A DNA stretch of 64,000 bases from JABWBD01 sp040768665 (GCA_040768665.1 JAXGMN010000032.1:1-64000); one strand, 5' to 3'; shown: positions 50,966 through 59,792, counted from the stretch's first letter. Notes: generated by a model from the sequence alone, not told the origin. Numbers and translations: made by a program.

Positions 50966-51871
50966 TCAACCGGCCTTAGCCATATGCGCCAGCGTATCGT
51001 CCACCTCATGGGGATTGAGCATGCCGACCGTGATCGCGTCGACCAGGCCCTTGGAAAAGACATACTTGAGCGAGGCGTCTTTCTCCTCCGGCTTGACCAG
51101 CTTACCCGCCCCGAAGATCTTCATGCCGACCACCGCCTTGCCGGCCTTGCGTGCCGTCTTGAGCACGGCGGCAACCTCTTCGGCCGGCCCGTCGCAGGAG
51201 AATTCCTTTCCGCCGATGTGATTGATGCGGGCAAAGATCACGTCGACCCACGGATGTTCCGCGGCGACCTTCAGCGCGCCCAGGTCGTGGCACGAGACCC
51301 CAACCGCCCGGACCACTTTCTTGTCTTTCAACTCCGAAAGTTCGTCGCGGATCCGCTCGTACTCCGTTGCCCACTGGTCATTGGTCATACAATGGATCAG
51401 GCATACCTCGATTTGGTCGACGGCCAATTCCTTGCGGAAGCGGTCAATCTCCTCTTTAGCGCCGCCTGAGGGCGTGACCCAATTGGCCTTGCGGGGCCAA
51501 ATCTTCGTCAGCAACGCGTACCTGTCGCGAGGAAGGCCCTTCATCACGTCCCTGACGAACGGATGCGAACCGTAAAGATCGGCCATGTCGATGAAGCGAA
51601 TGCCCTGATCGAGACTGTGATGGAGCAGCCGATCAAAGGCCTCTTTTCCCTGGCGCGTATGGGCCGACGAATGATTGTAGCCGTTGTACCCTGTCCCTTG
51701 GGCCAGGCGAGTAACCTGGATGCCGGTTTTCCCCAAGGGAACGATATCGGTGCCCTTCAGCGCGCCGCTCGCGGCGGTTTCCGCTCCGCGTAGCAGTTGC
51801 GGGCCCGCGGCCAGCAGCCCCGCGCCAGCCACGGAGGTCTTCAGAAAATGGCGACGAGTCACGTGCGACAT
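50966..51871 (-). CDS. Tat-exported aldo/keto reductase
   Basis: The product is 301 residues from the ATG at 51871, or two more residues from 51877. A twin-arginine leader (TRRHFLKTSVAG) marks it for export, unlike most aldo/keto reductases. The body has the tetrad: Asp and Tyr in DMADLYG, Lys in LLTKIWP and His in CLIHCM. It resembles the planctomycete Tat reductases that act on unknown sugars or aldehydes. It lies 50 bp after thiS but is a separate unit by spacing. Confidence 0.85.
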   Translation of the reverse strand: MSHVTRRHFLKTSVAGAGLLAAGPQLLRGAETAASGALKGTDIVPLGKTGIQVTRLAQGTGYNGYNHSSAHTRQGKEAFDRLLHHSLDQGIRFIDMADLYGSHPFVRDVMKGLPRDRYALLTKIWPRKANWVTPSGGAKEEIDRFRKELAVDQIEVCLIHCMTNDQWATEYERIRDELSELKDKKVVRAVGVSCHDLGALKVAAEHPWVDVIFARINHIGGKEFSCDGPAEEVAAVLKTARKAGKAVVGMKIFGAGKLVKPEEKDASLKYVFSKGLVDAITVGMLNPHEVDDTLAHMAKAG

Positions 51872-52020
51872 AACCATGCTCCTGGAAAAACGGCTGGTTT
51901 ACGGGAGTCGGTTCGCACGCCCTTCTCGCGGGTGGCGTCGAACGGACGGCTCCGAGTTCGCGGCTTCTGGCCGACGAACCTCTATCATACCAGATTTATC
52001 CGCAACTCCACCCCGGTACG

Positions 52021-52140
52021 GTAACCGTTCACGGGCGGAGGAGAGGGGGACAGGTCCATGTTTTCGGCCAACGTCTTATCGCCAAAATGCACGCAATGGC
52101 CGAAAAATGGACCAGTCCCCGACCGCCCCGTGACGGCTGC
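52021..52140. mobile_element. Element B copy 2: 120 bp with 8-bp target duplication
   Basis: Starts GTAACCGTTCACGGGCGG; ends with a diverged CCCCGTGACGGCTGC. Inside it reads GGGGGACAGGTCCATG and GGCCGAAAAATGGACCAGTC in the opposite order to copies 1 and 3. Flanks are exact 8-bp repeats CCGGTACG (52013-52020 and 52141-52148). Confidence 0.85.
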
Positions 52141-52156
52141 CCGGTACGTTGGCGTC

Positions 52157-52651
52157 CTATCTCGCCTTCCTGCGGCGCCGTTTGCGAGGCTTTCCAGGAC
52201 CACTCGTCTCCTGCGCACTGACCAAATCCAGCTTGGCCAATGCTTCTCGCTTGCCGATTCCTCGCAGGGCGACCAGCTTCGCCAACTGGGGCCCTTTGGG
52301 TCGATTCTTGCCATGTTCCCAATTGTAAATGGTCAAGCTAGACACCCCCACGAGTTTGGCGTAGTCGGCCGCGGAGAAACCGATCCGCTGTCGCTGCGCC
52401 CGAACCGAGCGGGGCGAAAACCGCACGTTTTCCGTGATTTCATCCGCATTCCCCACGGTTCCTACGCGTTTGCTCTCCTGTCTTGTTAGGAAGCCGACCG
52501 TCTTTTCAAGCTTTCGAACCTGCCTTTTTAGCCGGGCGATATCCCTTCGGTACTGGGCCACGGCCTGTTTGGTTGAGCCGGTTTCTGCTTTGATCTCTTT
52601 TTTGGCAACGCGTCGGATTTCGTCTTTCAACACGCTTTGGACATTTGCCAT
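52157..52651 (-). CDS. HTH (XRE-type) regulator with coiled-coil N-terminus
   Basis: The start at the ATG at 52651 gives 164 residues. The first 70 form a Lys/Arg/Glu-rich coiled coil (VAQYRRDIARLKRQVRKLEK). Then comes a compact XRE-type HTH: GFSAADYAKLVGVSSLTIYN, WEHGKNRPKG. The C-terminal 15 residues are a strongly basic tail (KPRKRRRRKAR). Such proteins are small nucleoid-associated or phage-type regulators. Element B copy 2 ends 16 bp beyond the stop. Confidence 0.8.
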   Translation of the reverse strand: MANVQSVLKDEIRRVAKKEIKAETGSTKQAVAQYRRDIARLKRQVRKLEKTVGFLTRQESKRVGTVGNADEITENVRFSPRSVRAQRQRIGFSAADYAKLVGVSSLTIYNWEHGKNRPKGPQLAKLVALRGIGKREALAKLDLVSAQETSGPGKPRKRRRRKAR

Positions 52652-52802
52652 GGCCGTAGGAACTCCAGTTGGATGGCGTAAGGTGAATTGCCATATACTC
52701 CTGAATATACCTCCCGCTTTTTCGATATGCAAAGGATTGTTTGTACTGCTGAAAAAGGCACGGGCACCGCAACATCGTGTGCCTGCCGTCAAATCAATCT
52801 AC

Positions 52803-52827
52803 GACCGGTTGCAGAGCCGGTCTTTTT
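52803..52827 (+). terminator. Hairpin terminator in the gap before hisI
   Basis: GACCGG (52803-52808) pairs with CCGGTC (52817-52822) across an 8-base loop and TCTTTTT follows. The 345-bp gap (52652-52996) otherwise has no gene; a wider CTGAAAAA / TTTTTCAG pair encloses the hairpin. Confidence 0.55.
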
Positions 52828-52996
52828 CAGCGGTCTCCATTTGGCGCCTCGGAGACCTTGGCAAGCTACGGCTGGGAACGCTATGCTAAAAAGTTTACGG
52901 CCGTCCTACCGGTACGGCATACAATTGCTCAAGGGAATTCTTCGGTCCGTATGAAGTCCGTCTCCCGATTGGCTCACTTTAGACCCGATTGCTGCA

Positions 52997-53395
52997 ATGT
53001 CTGAGAACACCCAATCCGAGTGCCCTGATTTCTCCAAAGGTGGCGGATTGCTCCCCGCCATCGCCCAGGACGTCGAAACCGGCGAGGTTCTGATGATGGC
53101 CTACATGAATCCGGAAAGTTATGCCGAGACGCTGTCCACCGCCCGGGCGGTCTACTACAGCCGCAGTCGCAATAAGCTGTGGCGCAAAGGTGAGGAGAGT
53201 GGCAACATCCAGAAGGTGCACGCCATCTTCATCGATTGCGATGCCGACACCATCCTCCTGAAGGTTGAGCAAGTCGGCGGCGCCGCCTGCCATGCGGGCT
53301 ACAGAAGCTGCTTCTATCGCCAGGTCACGCCCGGCGGCCTCAAGACTGTCGGCCGGCGCATCTTCGATCCCGACCAGGTGTACGGCAAAAAATAA
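52997..53395 (+). CDS. hisI: Phosphoribosyl-AMP cyclohydrolase
   Basis: The 132-residue protein has the complete HisI signature: LLPAIAQDVETGEVLMMAYM, YYSRSRNKLWRKGEESGN, IDCDADTILLKVEQVGGAAC and HAGYRSCFY, with the metal-binding Asp and Cys residues. It opens the purine ring of PR-AMP in histidine synthesis. It is stand-alone (no fused HisE). hisG follows after 60 bp. Confidence 0.95.
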   Translation: MSENTQSECPDFSKGGGLLPAIAQDVETGEVLMMAYMNPESYAETLSTARAVYYSRSRNKLWRKGEESGNIQKVHAIFIDCDADTILLKVEQVGGAACHAGYRSCFYRQVTPGGLKTVGRRIFDPDQVYGKK

Positions 53396-53426
53396 TGGGG
53401 CTACGCTCTCGGTATTCGCCGCCCAA

Positions 53427-53451
53427 AACTGACAACTGACAACTGACAATT
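53427..53451. repeat. Tandem ACTGACAA repeats upstream of hisG
   Basis: Three tandem ACTGACAA-type units lie just before the hisG start; no Shine-Dalgarno is seen between them and the ATG at 53456. Confidence 0.6.
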
Positions 53452-53455
53452 AAAA

Positions 53456-54331
53456 ATGTCCAACATGCTGAAATTGGGAATCCCCGCCGGAAGCCTCCAG
53501 GAGGCCACGGGCGAGCTGTTTCGCCGCGCCGGCTATCGCATCACGTTCTCCTCCCGAAGCTACTACCCGTCGATCGATGACGATGAGATCGAGTGCCTCC
53601 TGATTCGAGCCCAGGAAATGGCCCGCTACGTCCAGGACGGCGTGCTCGACGCGGGTCTGACGGGCCACGACTGGGTCGTGGAAACCGGAGCCGACGTCCA
53701 CGAGGTCGCGGAGTTGGTCTTTTCCAAAACGAGTCGCCGCCCGGTTCGCTGGGTGCTCTGCGTTCCGGAAGACTCGCCGGTTCGCGAGGTGAAAGATCTC
53801 GAGGGCAAGCGGATTGCGACCGAGGCCGTGGGGCTCACCACGCAGTTTCTCGAAAAGCACGGCGTCTCCGCCAAGGTCGAATTCAGTTGGGGCGCCACCG
53901 AAGTCAAGCCGCCCAAGCTGGTGGACGCCATCGTTGAGGTCACCGAAACCGGCAGCTCGCTGCGAGCCAACAATCTGCGGATCGTCGCCGAGGTCCTCAC
54001 CAGCACGACCCGGTTCATCGCGAACCACGAGGCCCTTTTGGATCCTTGGAAGAAGCAGAAAATCAGCGACATCGCGCTGATGCTCAAGGGAGCCATGGCC
54101 GCCGAAGGCCGCGTCGGGCTGATGATGAACGTCCGCCGCGAGCAGCTCGATCGCGTGCTTGACATCCTCCCCGCGCTGCAGCGTCCGACGATCAGCGACC
54201 TGGCCGATAAGGACTGGGTCGACGTCAACACCGTCCTCGAAGAATCGGTCGTTCGCCATATCATCCCGCGGCTCAAGGCGGCCGGGGCTCGCGGAATCGT
54301 CGAATACCCGCTGACGAAGATCATCGATTAG
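53456..54331 (+). CDS. hisG: ATP phosphoribosyltransferase, long form
   Basis: The 291-residue enzyme has the HisG_L layout: KLGIPAGSLQEATGELFRRAG at the start, DGVLDAGLTGHDWVVETGAD, GKRIATEAVGLTTQFLEKHG, and a C-terminal ACT-like regulatory part (LMMNVRREQLDRVLDILPAL). It starts histidine synthesis from ATP and PRPP, and the long form is feedback-inhibited by histidine without HisZ. Confidence 0.93.
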   Translation: MSNMLKLGIPAGSLQEATGELFRRAGYRITFSSRSYYPSIDDDEIECLLIRAQEMARYVQDGVLDAGLTGHDWVVETGADVHEVAELVFSKTSRRPVRWVLCVPEDSPVREVKDLEGKRIATEAVGLTTQFLEKHGVSAKVEFSWGATEVKPPKLVDAIVEVTETGSSLRANNLRIVAEVLTSTTRFIANHEALLDPWKKQKISDIALMLKGAMAAEGRVGLMMNVRREQLDRVLDILPALQRPTISDLADKDWVDVNTVLEESVVRHIIPRLKAAGARGIVEYPLTKIID

Positions 54332-54383
54332 CCCAGCCGGCGGGACGCCGTAGGCGGCAGGGTTTTCTCGCAGCACGCCCGGG

Positions 54384-54508
54384 GTGACCGTTCACGCCCA
54401 CGGCCGGGAACTGGTCCATTTTTCGGCCGATTGACTGGTAATGGCTGACAACACGTTGTCCAAAAATATGGACCTGTCCCCCTCTGTTCCGTGGGCGTGA
54501 ACGGTTAC
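54384..54508. mobile_element. Element B copy 3: 125 bp with 8-bp target duplication
   Basis: Starts GTGACCGTTCACGCCC and ends GGGCGTGAACGGTTAC. Inside are ACTGGTCCATTTTTCGGCC and ATGGACCTGTCCCCCTC. Exact 8-bp repeats CGCCCGGG flank it (54376-54383 and 54509-54516). It lies between hisG and the LamG-like gene, interrupting nothing. Confidence 0.85.
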
Positions 54509-54661
54509 CGCCCGGGCACGCCGGAGGATGGCATCACCGCCACCGACCAGTTATGCTGGTACTTGCAATGAGCCGGCCCGGCCGCTCTCACTCGCCGGCC
54601 CGGCGCTGGATTCGCCGTTTTGCTCAACTCGTTCGACCCCTTTGTTGCCGGAGGATCTCCT

Positions 54662-55348
54662 ATGTGTCGCACCGCGTTGCTATTGGCAGGCGTTCTTACC
54701 GCGGGCATGGCGTCGGCTGACCAGCCGTCGGACCTGCCGTTGTTATTCGAGGACAGTTTCGAAAACGGCGCCGACCGGTGGCAGCCCACGGACCCTGCCG
54801 CCTGGCGAGTCGTCGAGGCCGACGGGAACAAGGTTTACAACCAGTTCCAGCTCAGCAAGTACCAGCCCCCGCATCGCAGTCCGCACAATATCTCGCTCAT
54901 CAAAGAGCTTCTGGTCGGCGATTTCATCCTCACCGCCAAGGTTAAGAGCACGAATCCTAAGGCCGGGGCACACCAGGATATGTGCATCTTTTTCCATTAC
55001 CAGAATCCGGCCCACTTCTACTACGTGCACCTTGGAAAACGCCCCGACCCGCACTCCAGCCAGATCATGATCGTCGACGGCGCTGATCGCAAGATGATCA
55101 CCAACCATGAGTCGCCCGGCATTCCCTGGGACGAGGCCTGGCACAACGTCAAGATCGTCCGCCGGGTCGGCGACGGCACGATCGAGATCTACTTCGACGA
55201 CATGGACAAACCGAAGATGACCTCGGTCGACAAGACGTTCACCTGGGGCCAGGTCGGTCTTGGCTCCTTCGACGACCACGGCTTCTGGGACGATGTGCGA
55301 GTCTACGGTCGAAAGCTCGACAAAGCGCCCGCAGTGACAGGAGATTGA
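54662..55348 (+). CDS. Secreted concanavalin/LamG-like protein
   Basis: The 228-residue product starts at the ATG at 54662 with a signal peptide (CRTALLLAGVLTAGMASA). The mature part begins LFEDSFENGADRWQP and shows the beta-sandwich pattern of the LamG/DUF1080-like group: FILTAKVKSTNP, DMCIFFHYQNPAHFYYVHLG, GLGSFDDHGFWDDVRVYG. It may bind a polysaccharide. No catalytic residues are evident. It lies 4 bp before ridA, so the two share a transcript. Confidence 0.8.
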   Translation: MCRTALLLAGVLTAGMASADQPSDLPLLFEDSFENGADRWQPTDPAAWRVVEADGNKVYNQFQLSKYQPPHRSPHNISLIKELLVGDFILTAKVKSTNPKAGAHQDMCIFFHYQNPAHFYYVHLGKRPDPHSSQIMIVDGADRKMITNHESPGIPWDEAWHNVKIVRRVGDGTIEIYFDDMDKPKMTSVDKTFTWGQVGLGSFDDHGFWDDVRVYGRKLDKAPAVTGD

Positions 55349-55352
55349 GACC

Positions 55353-55826
55353 ATGGGGGCAGACGCCCGACTGAACGAAGTCCTTGGCCGGCTCAAGCTC
55401 GAGCTTCCTCCTCCGCCGGAACCCAAAGGGCTGTACAAACCGCTGGTGATTGTCGGCGAGTTGGCGTATACCTCCGGGCACCTGCCGGTTATTCCGCCCG
55501 CCGGCATCGTGATCGGCCGCGTCGGGCAGGACCTCGACGGGAAGGCCGGCCACGACGCGGCCGTTCGTGCCGGGCTGGCGATCCTGGCCACGATCCGCCA
55601 CCAGCTTGGCACCCTCGACCGCGTTCGCCGCGTGGTGAAGGTTCTGGGTATGGTCAACTGCACGCCGGAGTTCGACCAGCAGCCGGCGGTCCTCAATGGC
55701 TGCAGCGAGCTTTTCGCCGACGTATTCGGTCCCGATGCCGGCGTGGGCGCCCGCAGTGCGGTCGGCGTCGCAGCTCTCCCCGCCGGGGTCCCCGTGGAGA
55801 TCGAAGCCATCTTCGAAATCGAGTAG
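55353..55826 (+). CDS. RidA-family reactive intermediate deaminase
   Basis: The 157-residue protein has the RidA/YjgF fold: VGELAYTSGHLPV, then VRAGLAILATIRHQLGTLD, RRVVKVLGMVNCTPEFDQQP, and ARSAVGVAALPAGVPVEIEAI at the C-terminus. The catalytic Arg of R-S-A-V is present. Such enzymes hydrolyse imine and enamine intermediates to keto acids and ammonia. It is longer than the usual 130 because of an N-terminal extension. Its stop codon falls inside a 44-bp repeat. Confidence 0.9.
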   Translation: MGADARLNEVLGRLKLELPPPPEPKGLYKPLVIVGELAYTSGHLPVIPPAGIVIGRVGQDLDGKAGHDAAVRAGLAILATIRHQLGTLDRVRRVVKVLGMVNCTPEFDQQPAVLNGCSELFADVFGPDAGVGARSAVGVAALPAGVPVEIEAIFEIE

Positions 55827-55981
55827 GTCCCGCTTGCCGAGCGGGACCTGGAAGTGTCGACCAATTTCGCAACGCCCGAGCCGGCCCAAATCACCCCTGA
55901 CTCTACGCACAAAAGCACCCCCAATTGCCATGCAGATGTAGGTCCCGCTTGCCGAGCGGGACCTGGAAGTGTCGACCAATT
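55823..55981. repeat. 44-bp direct repeat, two copies, each with a hairpin
   Basis: GTAGGTCCCGCTTGCCGAGC plus 24 further matching bases occurs at 55823-55866 and 55938-55981. Each copy contains AGGTCCCGCT-TGCCG-AGCGGGACCT-like arms. The first overlaps the ridA stop. Confidence 0.8.
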
Positions 55982-56017
55982 CCCGCCCCTCCCATTTCCC
56001 CTCAACGACAAAGAACC

Positions 56018-57508
56018 ATGCACCGACCGATCTTCCCCATCGCCTTACTCGCCCTGCTCTCTTTGGTTCCAAGCCCCCTCCGCGCGGCCCAGCGACCCAA
56101 TGTCCTTTTCATCCTGACCGATGACCAGCGCTGGGACTGTGTCAGCCTCAACCCCAAGTCGACCATCCTCACGCCTGAGATCGACCGGCTCGGTCACGAA
56201 GGCGTCTATTTCCCCAACCACTTCTGCACGACTTCGCTCTGTTCGCCGAGCCGCGCGTCGATCTTATCCGGCCTCTATGCCCACGCCCACGGTGTCTCGG
56301 ACAACTTCACCGAATACCCCGATGACATGCCTACCTGGCCTCGCGCACTGCAACAGGCCGGGTATGAGACGGCGTACATCGGCAAGTATCATATGGGCGA
56401 GGAGAACGACGACGTCCGCGGCGGATTCGACTACTTCGTCACCCACAAGGGCCAGGGCAAATACTTCGATACCGAGTTCCGCTTCAACGGCGGCGAGCGT
56501 CGCGTGGTGGAAGGCTACTACACCACCGCGGTCACCAACATGGCCCGGGACTGGCTCGGCAAGCGCAAAGGGGACAAGCCCTGGGCCTTGATCGTCGGCC
56601 ACAAGGCGCCGCACAGCTTCTACTGCCCCGAACCCAAGTATGAGCACGCCTTCGACCACGTCAACATTCCCTATCCGGCCACGGCGTTTGAGATCGACGA
56701 CAACGATTCGTGGTACGAGGATCGTCTCGACACCTGGCACGGCATCTACGGCCCCTTGTTCGACTACCGCAAGCAGTGGCCCGACCGTTCGCCCGAGGCC
56801 GTCAAGGATTTCGCTACCATGACCCGCGCCTACTGGGGCACAATCCTTTCGGTCGACGACAGCGTGGGACGGCTCTACCAGTTTCTCAACGACGTACGCC
56901 AGCTCGACAACACCCTGATCATCTTCACTTCCGACAATGGCCTGCTCAACGGCGAGCACGGCATGATCGACAAACGGACGGCCCACGAGCCGAGCATCCG
57001 GGTCCCGCTGGTCGTCCGGTATCCGGGGCTCACTCCGCCGCAGAAGCCGCGGGTTGTCTCCGCGATGACCTTGACGGTCGATTTCGCCCCGAGCATTCTC
57101 GACATCTGCGGGGCGCCGCCGATGAAGAATACCCACGGCCGATCCTGGAAGCGCCTGGCCATGGGCAAGCCCGATCCGCAGTGGCGGACCAGTTTTCTCT
57201 ACCACTACAACTACGAGAAGCAGTTTCCGTACACGCCCAATGTCCGGGCGGTGCGAACCGACGACTGGAAATACGTCCGCTATCCTCATGGCGACGGCGG
57301 GCCCGACCGTCACAAAGCGGATCTGTTCCACCTCGCCACCGATCCCGACGAGGCAAAGAACCTGAACGACGACGCCCGCTATGCCGACAAGGTGGCCGAG
57401 CTCGATGCCGAGTTGGTCCGCCTGATCAAGGCCACCGGTGCGGTGCCGGACAAGATGCCGATCGACGAAGGCATCAAGAAAGAACTGCCCGACGCCAAGA
57501 TCCGGTAG
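56018..57508 (+). CDS. Secreted sulfatase
   Basis: The 496-residue protein starts at the ATG at 56018 with a signal peptide (FPIALLALLSLVPSPLRAA). Sulfatase marks: VLFILTDDQR (metal Asp pair), LCSPSRASILSG (canonical C-x-P-S-R; the Cys becomes formylglycine), GKYHMG and SDNGLLNGEHG. Type I sulfatases remove sulfate esters from polysaccharides outside the cell. The FGE needed to activate it must be encoded elsewhere. The substrate is not deducible. Confidence 0.93.
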   Translation: MHRPIFPIALLALLSLVPSPLRAAQRPNVLFILTDDQRWDCVSLNPKSTILTPEIDRLGHEGVYFPNHFCTTSLCSPSRASILSGLYAHAHGVSDNFTEYPDDMPTWPRALQQAGYETAYIGKYHMGEENDDVRGGFDYFVTHKGQGKYFDTEFRFNGGERRVVEGYYTTAVTNMARDWLGKRKGDKPWALIVGHKAPHSFYCPEPKYEHAFDHVNIPYPATAFEIDDNDSWYEDRLDTWHGIYGPLFDYRKQWPDRSPEAVKDFATMTRAYWGTILSVDDSVGRLYQFLNDVRQLDNTLIIFTSDNGLLNGEHGMIDKRTAHEPSIRVPLVVRYPGLTPPQKPRVVSAMTLTVDFAPSILDICGAPPMKNTHGRSWKRLAMGKPDPQWRTSFLYHYNYEKQFPYTPNVRAVRTDDWKYVRYPHGDGGPDRHKADLFHLATDPDEAKNLNDDARYADKVAELDAELVRLIKATGAVPDKMPIDEGIKKELPDAKIR

Positions 57509-57572
57509 CCGGGAATTCTTGCCGGCCGATGGTGCCCTGAAGCGTTAGGCGAGCGGCAGATGATCCCGTCCC

Positions 57573-57606
57573 ATCAGCCGGACTGATTCCGAGCAGCCGG
57601 GCTGAT
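57573..57606. repeat. CCCGGCTGCT-type palindrome
   Basis: ATCAGCCGGACTG with GAGCAGCCGGGCTGAT forms a hairpin after the sulfatase gene; it belongs to the same family as 10507-10540. Confidence 0.65.
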
Positions 57607-57650
57607 AAATAGGTAGGGGTTTATCTGCCGATCGTCTTATCTGGCGGAAG

Positions 57651-57750
57651 AGACGGGGACAGGTCCATGTTTTCGGCCAACGTCTTCGACGCCAGAACAC
57701 CGGAATTGGCCGAAAAATGGACCAGTCCCCGGCCGCCCGTGAACGGTCAC
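57651..57750. mobile_element. Element B copy 4, left end degraded
   Basis: The inner core (ACGGGGACAGGTCCATG, then GGCCGAAAAATGGACCAGTC) and the right end CGCCCGTGAACGGTCAC are present in the same order as copy 2. The left terminal repeat is not recognisable and no target duplication is seen. It is probably a decayed copy. Confidence 0.75.
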
Positions 57751-57767
57751 ATGCCGGGCGAGAAAGG

Positions 57768-58049
57768 CTACTTTTCTTTCGGCGTTTCATCCGGTTTCCC
57801 GGAGTCGGCGGGCGGCGGAGCGGCGGAAGCCTCCTCGACTTTCTCTTTGGCAGTCGCCTGCTCTTTGGCCGCCGACTCAGGTTTTTCGGTCGAGGCCGGA
57901 GCAGCGCCTCTCGCGGTTTTCACCTCCTGGACAATCGCCGCGGGGTCGCTGGTCCCGGCAGGCGGGGACTTGCGGCCCTCGTAGCCTTTGCCGCAGCCGA
58001 TCGCGCCGGCGAGCCCCACAATGCACAACCAAGTCAGCAGATGACGCAT
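57768..58049 (-). CDS. Small Pro/Ala/Glu-rich lipoprotein
   Basis: The 93-residue product starts at the ATG at 58049. The leader MRHLLTWLCIVGLAGAIGC ends in a lipobox-like AIGC, so lipidation at Cys19 is likely. The rest is a disordered Ala/Pro/Lys/Glu segment. Genes like this are typical downstream partners of DUF1559 genes; here the DUF1559 stop lies 17 bp upstream. The role is unknown. Confidence 0.75.
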   Translation of the reverse strand: MRHLLTWLCIVGLAGAIGCGKGYEGRKSPPAGTSDPAAIVQEVKTARGAAPASTEKPESAAKEQATAKEKVEEASAAPPPADSGKPDETPKEK

Positions 58050-58066
58050 GGAAGTCTCCTTTGCAC

Positions 58067-59179
58067 TCAATTCAGGTTGACCATACCGCCGTCGCGCGTG
58101 CCATTGAGAAACGCCCAAACCGGCCAATGGATCGTCTCCGACTGGAAGCGGACGGAGCCGTCGCCGAGGAGGACATTCAGGCCGCTCGGATGAAAACTGC
58201 TCGCCCCGGGCCATTCGGAGTTGGGGCCGTACATCGATTCGTAGACGGGCTGGAAGACCGAAGGGCCGTTGGACCGCGGGTCGAGGTTTGACCAGAAGCC
58301 GGGCCCGGTGGCGGTTCCGTCGGGCCGACTGTAGCGAACCCAGCCGTTGTAGGATTCGCAGCAAGTCCCCTGGAACCCGAGGGCGAGGAAGGCGGGCCGC
58401 ACGACCGCCTCGCGGGTATCGAGGCGTGGAACGCCCGTGGCGCAGGTCCAGAGCGATTCCGTAAAACCGATCGCTCGCTGGAAGCCGGTGGAGTTGGTCT
58501 CCGCCACGAGGATCGTATTGGTGGTGCCGTCGTTGATTTCGCTGATCTTGGTGGTGCGTTCGTCGGAGAATACGCCGCTGAGCTCCTTGCCCAAGACTTC
58601 CGGGAAACGCTGGACGACGAGGTAGGTATTATCCCACGGTCCCGCCTGCGGCCACCACCAGTAGCCGTTGCTGGCGGAATAGTGCGTCAGTCCGAGCAGG
58701 AATTGCGGCGGCGCGCCGAGCTCGGCAACCATCTCGTTGCCGCTGCTCCAGCCCGCATCGGACGGGCATACGAACGTGGGGATCTGTTGCTGGGCGAAGA
58801 CCATCGGCTCGTTGAAGTTGCCGTCGCCGTCCACATCGGCAAGGTCCCAGACCGGCAAGTCCGACCGCATCCGCTGGTAGACCGTCGACTGTTCGAGATA
58901 CGGCAGGATCTTGGTGAGCCATGTGTGATGATAGGGACGTTGCGGATAGGGGGTTTGCGCGTTGCCCCAGAGCAAGGCCGGCGGGAAGCACTTGTGGGTG
59001 TCTTCGTAATTGAGCAGTGCCAGACCGATCTGCTTGAGGTTGTTGGAGCAGGCCGATCGGCGTGCTGCCTCCCGGGCCTGCTGGACTGCCGGCAGCAGCA
59101 TGGTGACGAGAATGGCGATGATCGCCACGACCACGAGCAATTCCACGAGCGTAAACGCACGGCGACTACGAAATCTCAT
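58067..59179 (-). CDS. DUF1559 prepilin-like surface protein
   Basis: The product is 370 residues from the ATG at 59179. The N-terminus is a type IV prepilin-like signal (RRAFTLVELLVVVAIIAILV), followed by AREAARRSACSNNLKQIGLA and the SBP_bac_10/DUF1559 body, with cysteines in LYVCPSDAG-type FVCPSDAG. The end (FHPSGLNVLLGDGSVRFQSE) is the family's H-x-G-G-N-like signature, with SGLN here. It is complete, unlike the broken copy at 29571-30629. Planctomycetes have dozens of these. Confidence 0.93.
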   Translation of the reverse strand: MRFRSRRAFTLVELLVVVAIIAILVTMLLPAVQQAREAARRSACSNNLKQIGLALLNYEDTHKCFPPALLWGNAQTPYPQRPYHHTWLTKILPYLEQSTVYQRMRSDLPVWDLADVDGDGNFNEPMVFAQQQIPTFVCPSDAGWSSGNEMVAELGAPPQFLLGLTHYSASNGYWWWPQAGPWDNTYLVVQRFPEVLGKELSGVFSDERTTKISEINDGTTNTILVAETNSTGFQRAIGFTESLWTCATGVPRLDTREAVVRPAFLALGFQGTCCESYNGWVRYSRPDGTATGPGFWSNLDPRSNGPSVFQPVYESMYGPNSEWPGASSFHPSGLNVLLGDGSVRFQSETIHWPVWAFLNGTRDGGMVNLN

Positions 59180-59792
59180 GATTCTCTCCCTCACAAAAGG
59201 ACCTATCGGACAAATGCCGCTTCGATCGCCTCTGTTCAGCTCCGTCTCGGATTTTGACGCAGAACGGTCGCCGCTCTCAGTCAAGCGAGAAGCGGGGCGT
59301 CCCCACACCTATCCCGATCAGGGCCCAAGGCCCTGCGAAACTCTTGTCGGTCGAGAAATCGCATCGTCCCTGAAGATGTCTTCAGAAGACGCTGCACCGC
59401 GCATCCAAACTGGCCGGTTCACCTCCCGTCGTCAGTTACGGTTCTGATGGATTGTTGCCCCTGGAGACGCCGGCCACCGATCCGTCCATGCGATTCGTCT
59501 CCACTCGCCCCAATCAGACTCTCGGTTCCAGCGCTGCGATGGTAGCAAGAACGGGAGACGATTGCAAGCAACAGTAAGGGGAGAAAAGGAGCCTTATGCG
59601 CTGTTCGCAAGTCTTTGTGGGGCAAGAGCTGCGAATGACGCCGAAAAAGGGCTTACCCGCAAGACCTGCGTCTTTGCTCGCGTTTCGCTCGCCGCCGATC
59701 GATTTTTTTCGATTTTTAGACCACGCGGGGGCTTGTGCGGGGATCGGTTGCGGTGTAGAATGCTCGCATTCGATTGCAAGGAGGTCCGACGC
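59180..59792. other. Intergenic region upstream of the transposase
   Basis: About 600 bases with no supported gene. The left part serves the divergent DUF1559 gene. The right part leads to the transposase with a strong AAGGAGGTC ribosome-binding site near 59778-59786. A T/C-rich patch GATTTTTTTCG lies near 59700. I searched for terminal inverted repeats of the IS but could not define one. Confidence 0.4.

Noticed and set aside
55823..55981. Possible CRISPR array
   Set aside because: Only two repeats with a single 71-bp spacer, and no cas genes; ordinary direct repeats.
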